Part shown: positions 31,263 to 33,887 of the stretch, one piece after another
Layout of the letters: every line of letters begins with the position of its first letter
Position numbering within the stretch: position 1 is the stretch's first letter
Assembly: GCA_902619835.1 (NCBI GenBank)
Contig: CACNFS010000010.1
Coordinates: 1-33,887, forward strand
Reading direction: 5' to 3'
DNA length: 33,887 nucleotides
Source: an uncultured Pelagibacteraceae bacterium
GTDB lineage: Bacteria; Pseudomonadota; Alphaproteobacteria; Pelagibacterales; Pelagibacteraceae
Program-made: the position numbers and the translations under genes
Notes under the pieces: generated by a model
Told to the model about the DNA's origin: nothing
Databases searched by the model: none
Seen by the model: the letters and a program-made list of their open reading frames with translations, nothing else

Positions 31263-33887
31263 TTCAGCTTGAGCAGCAGCTAATCTTGCTACTGGGACCC
31301 TGAATGGAGAGCAGGAAACATAGTTAAGTCCTTTTCTAGAACAAAATTCAATACTCTTTGGATCGCCACCATGCTCTCCACAAATTCCTAACTTAATATT
31401 CTTATTTGTTTTCCTGCCTCTTGAAGAAGCTATTTCTACTAACTCACCTACTCCATTTTGATCTATGCTTACAAATGGATCTACATCAAAAATTTTATTA
31501 TCAATATAATCGTTTAAAAATTTCCCTGAGTCATCTCGGCTTATACCAAATGTTGTTTGTGTTAAATCATTTGTACCAAAGCTAAAGAAATCAGCATGCT
31601 TTGAAATAGACCTCGCTTGTAAAGCGGCTCGTGGTAATTCAATCATAGTACCTATCATATATTCAAATTTTAATTTATTTTCTTTTTCTATTTCTTTAGC
31701 TATTTTGTTAACTAAGGCTCTTAAAATTTTTAATTCAGAGTCAGTAGACACTAAAGGTATCATTATTTCTACAAAAGCTGCTTTTATTTTTTGTTTTTTT
31801 AATTCGACTATGGCTTCAAATATTGCTTTACATTGCATCTCATAAATCTCTGGGAAAGAAATTCCAAGCCTGCATCCTCTATGCCCAAGCATGGGATTTT
31901 CCTCATGAAGTTCTGCTATTCTATCTTTAACCTCTTTCGCTGATAAATTTAAAGATCTCGCTACTTCCTCTATATCTTTTTCAGCTTTTGGTAAGAACTC
32001 ATGAAGTGGTGGATCTAATAATCTTACAGTAACCGGTAAACCTGACATAACTTTAAATATTTTTTTAAAGTCTTCTTTTTGATGAGGTAAAAGTTTATCA
32101 AGCGCACTATTTCGGTCATCTTTTGATTTAGACAAAATCATTTGTCTAACAGATAAAATTCTCTCTTCATTAAAGAACATGTGCTCCGTTCTACATAAAC
32201 CAATTCCCTCAGCGCCAAACTCTCTAGCTGTTTTGCTATCTACCTCTGTTTCAGCATTTGTTCTTACTTTTAATTTCCTAAATTCATCAGCCCATTTCAT
32301 TATTGTAGAGAAGTAACCAGAAATTTCCGGTTGAACAGTGGGAACTAACCCTTTCATTACTTTTCCACTACCACCATCTATAGTAATAATATCACCCTCT
32401 TTAACAATTATTTCCCCAGCTTTGAATTGTTTTAGCTCATAATCAATTGTTATCTCACTTGATCCTGAAACACATGGTCTTCCCATTCCTCGTGCAACAA
32501 CTGCGGCATGACTTGTCATACCTCCTCTTGCAGTAAGAATTCCTTTAGCTGCATGCATTCCATGTATATCCTCTGGTGAAGTTTCTAACCTAACCAATAT
32601 TGTATCTTGCATCATACCGCTTAATTTCTCAGCTTCATCTGCAGTAAAAACAACTTTACCACTTGCGGCTCCTGGTGATGCAGGTAAACCAGAAGCTATA
32701 ACATCTTTCTTTACTTTATCATCTAAAGTAGGATGTAATAAAGTATCTAGAGTATTTGGATCTATTCTTTTGATTGCTTCTTTTTTTGAAATTAATTTTT
32801 CTTCAACCATATCTACTGCAATTTTAATTGCGGCTTTAGCAGTTCTTTTTCCAGATCTTGTTTGAAGCATCCAAAGTTTATTGTTTTCAACTGTAAACTC
32901 GATGTCTTGCATATCTTTATAATGCCTTTCTAACTTAAGAAATACTTTTGCAAGTTCATTAAAAACTTTAGGCATAGCCTCTTCCATTGAAGGATCCTTA
33001 GAACCTGAATCTTGTTTTGCTTTTTTTGTAATGTATTGAGGAGTTCTCGTGCCCGCTACAACATCTTCACCCTGCGCATTTATTAAAAATTCTCCAAAAA
33101 AAGAATTTTCTCCTGTTGAAGGATTTCTGGTAAAGGCAACGCCTGTTGAGCAGTCATCACCCATATTTCCAAAAACCATAGCTTGCACATTTACAGCTGT
33201 TCCCCAATGGTCTGGAATTTGATTTAATTTTCTATAAGTTTTTGCTCTTTGACTATCCCAAGACAAAAATACAGCATTAATTGCTCCTAACAATTGTTCT
33301 TTGACGTCTTGAGGGAAATTAATTTTTTTTTCTTTTTTTACTAACTCTTTAAAATTAATAATTAAACCATCCCAATCGCTCTCATCTAGATCTGTGTCTA
33401 GTAAAACTCCTTTGGTTAATTTGTAATTATCAATTAGTTCTTCGAACAAATGTCCTTCTACACCCAAAACTACATTGCTGTACATTTGTATAAATCTTCT
33501 ATAGCTATCTTTTGCAAATCTTCCGTTAGATGTTTTCTTTTTTAATGACTCAACTGTTTTATCATTAAGACCAAGGTTTAAAATTGTATCCATCATACCA
33601 GGCATTGAAATTCTAGCTCCTGATCTAACTGATACCAGTAATGGATTTTTAAGATCGCCAAATTTCTTTTTAGTTTTCTTTTCAATATTTTTCAGCTCTG
33701 AGTCAATATTTTGTAGTATTTTTTTTGGTAATTTTTTTTTATTTTTGTAAAATAGATCGCAAACATCTGTCGTTATAGTAAATCCAGGAGGAACGGGTAA
33801 ACCTAATCTACCCATCTCACCAAGATTTGCTCCTTTTCCGCCTAAAATATTTTTTTTATTCTTCAGCTTCTTGGCGGATTTATCATC
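31251..33887 (-). CDS. ppdK: Pyruvate, phosphate dikinase (5' end cut by window)
   Basis: Interconverts pyruvate + ATP + phosphate with PEP + AMP + pyrophosphate, giving glycolytic/gluconeogenic flexibility. The frame is open to the right edge (reads DDKSAKKLKNKKNILGGKGANLGEM), so the ATG at 33815 is internal and perhaps ten N-terminal residues are missing. 878 codons are visible. The ATP-grasp domain comes first, the phospho-histidine domain has GGMTSHAAVVARGMG with the catalytic His (about visible residue 459), and the C-terminal PEP/pyruvate barrel ends CGEHGGDP and SCSPFRVP with the catalytic Cys (about residue 858). Lone gene here; convergent overlap with nadC. Confidence 0.97.
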   Translation of the reverse strand, partial: DDKSAKKLKNKKNILGGKGANLGEMGRLGLPVPPGFTITTDVCDLFYKNKKKLPKKILQNIDSELKNIEKKTKKKFGDLKNPLLVSVRSGARISMPGMMDTILNLGLNDKTVESLKKKTSNGRFAKDSYRRFIQMYSNVVLGVEGHLFEELIDNYKLTKGVLLDTDLDESDWDGLIINFKELVKKEKKINFPQDVKEQLLGAINAVFLSWDSQRAKTYRKLNQIPDHWGTAVNVQAMVFGNMGDDCSTGVAFTRNPSTGENSFFGEFLINAQGEDVVAGTRTPQYITKKAKQDSGSKDPSMEEAMPKVFNELAKVFLKLERHYKDMQDIEFTVENNKLWMLQTRSGKRTAKAAIKIAVDMVEEKLISKKEAIKRIDPNTLDTLLHPTLDDKVKKDVIASGLPASPGAASGKVVFTADEAEKLSGMMQDTILVRLETSPEDIHGMHAAKGILTARGGMTSHAAVVARGMGRPCVSGSSEITIDYELKQFKAGEIIVKEGDIITIDGGSGKVMKGLVPTVQPEISGYFSTIMKWADEFRKLKVRTNAETEVDSKTAREFGAEGIGLCRTEHMFFNEERILSVRQMILSKSKDDRNSALDKLLPHQKEDFKKIFKVMSGLPVTVRLLDPPLHEFLPKAEKDIEEVARSLNLSAKEVKDRIAELHEENPMLGHRGCRLGISFPEIYEMQCKAIFEAIVELKKQKIKAAFVEIMIPLVSTDSELKILRALVNKIAKEIEKENKLKFEYMIGTMIELPRAALQARSISKHADFFSFGTNDLTQTTFGISRDDSGKFLNDYIDNKIFDVDPFVSIDQNGVGELVEIASSRGRKTNKNIKLGICGEHGGDPKSIEFCSRKGLNYVSCSPFRVPVARLAAAQAELSK

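Noticed and set aside
33813-33815. ATG at 33815 as the start of ppdK
   Set aside because: The family-conserved GGKGANLGEM lies upstream in the same open frame, so the Met is internal.
1-33887. Mobile elements, prophage genes, CRISPR arrays, toxin-antitoxin or defence systems
   Set aside because: No transposase, integrase, Cas, restriction or toxin-like product and no regularly spaced repeats were seen; the content is core metabolism throughout.

Overview
The window is a gene-dense, strongly AT-rich stretch (about 30% G+C by eye) of a streamlined marine alphaproteobacterium, most likely the SAR11/Pelagibacterales group. The main evidence is a blue-tuned proteorhodopsin, an alphaproteobacterial-type DksA without zinc cysteines, a eukaryotic-type NADP isocitrate dehydrogenase, Lys/Asn/Ile-rich proteins, and almost no intergenic space. 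No gene-free stretch exceeds 300 bases. The longest is about 265 bases (29175-29437), which holds a tRNA-Leu and a possible 39-codon gene. No insertion sequence, prophage, CRISPR array, integron or rRNA was seen.

Layout. 1-1334 (+): 3' part of purF. 1331-9106 (-): a nine-gene, tightly packed run transcribed psd, pssA, rlmE, guaB, TPR protein, guaA, panB, YfgM-like, bamB. It combines phosphatidylethanolamine synthesis, the IMP-to-GMP branch, pantothenate synthesis and outer-membrane assembly. 9171-10385 (+): icd. 10378-13053 (-): alaS. 13097-15058 (-): a DUF779 protein and an AldB/ExaC-type aldehyde dehydrogenase. 15234-18998 (-): recA, a TolC-family channel, a D-glycerate 3-kinase-like P-loop kinase and a GFA-family zinc protein. 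19122-21373 (-): a GT2/GT39 pair for lipid-linked sugar transfer. 21451-21876 (+): dksA with a near-consensus promoter. 21873-24825 (-): proteorhodopsin, then after a strong terminator a 44-codon membrane peptide, a [2Fe-2S] ferredoxin, a ferredoxin reductase-like flavoprotein and a GST. 25012-26952 (+): a PrpE-like acyl-CoA synthetase. 26941-28254 (-): a dihydroorotase-type amidohydrolase. 28293-29174 (+): ygfZ. 29293-29376 (-): tRNA-Leu(GAG). 29438-31262 (+): nadA and nadC. 31251-33887 (-): ppdK, cut by the window edge.

The genes are mostly core metabolism: purines (purF, guaB, guaA), a pyrimidine-type amidohydrolase, NAD (nadA, nadC), pantothenate, phospholipids, TCA cycle (icd), PEP/pyruvate interconversion (ppdK), and aldehyde, propionate and glycerate handling. 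Proteorhodopsin adds a light-driven proton pump. The most notable points are: an IMP dehydrogenase with no CBS module; six consecutive convergent gene pairs whose 3' ends physically overlap; a proteorhodopsin terminator that may also carry the promoter of a leaderless small membrane gene in front of a ferredoxin/reductase operon; and a dihydroorotase-type enzyme with Gln in place of the first metal-binding His. I saw no clearly new multi-gene defence or mobile system.
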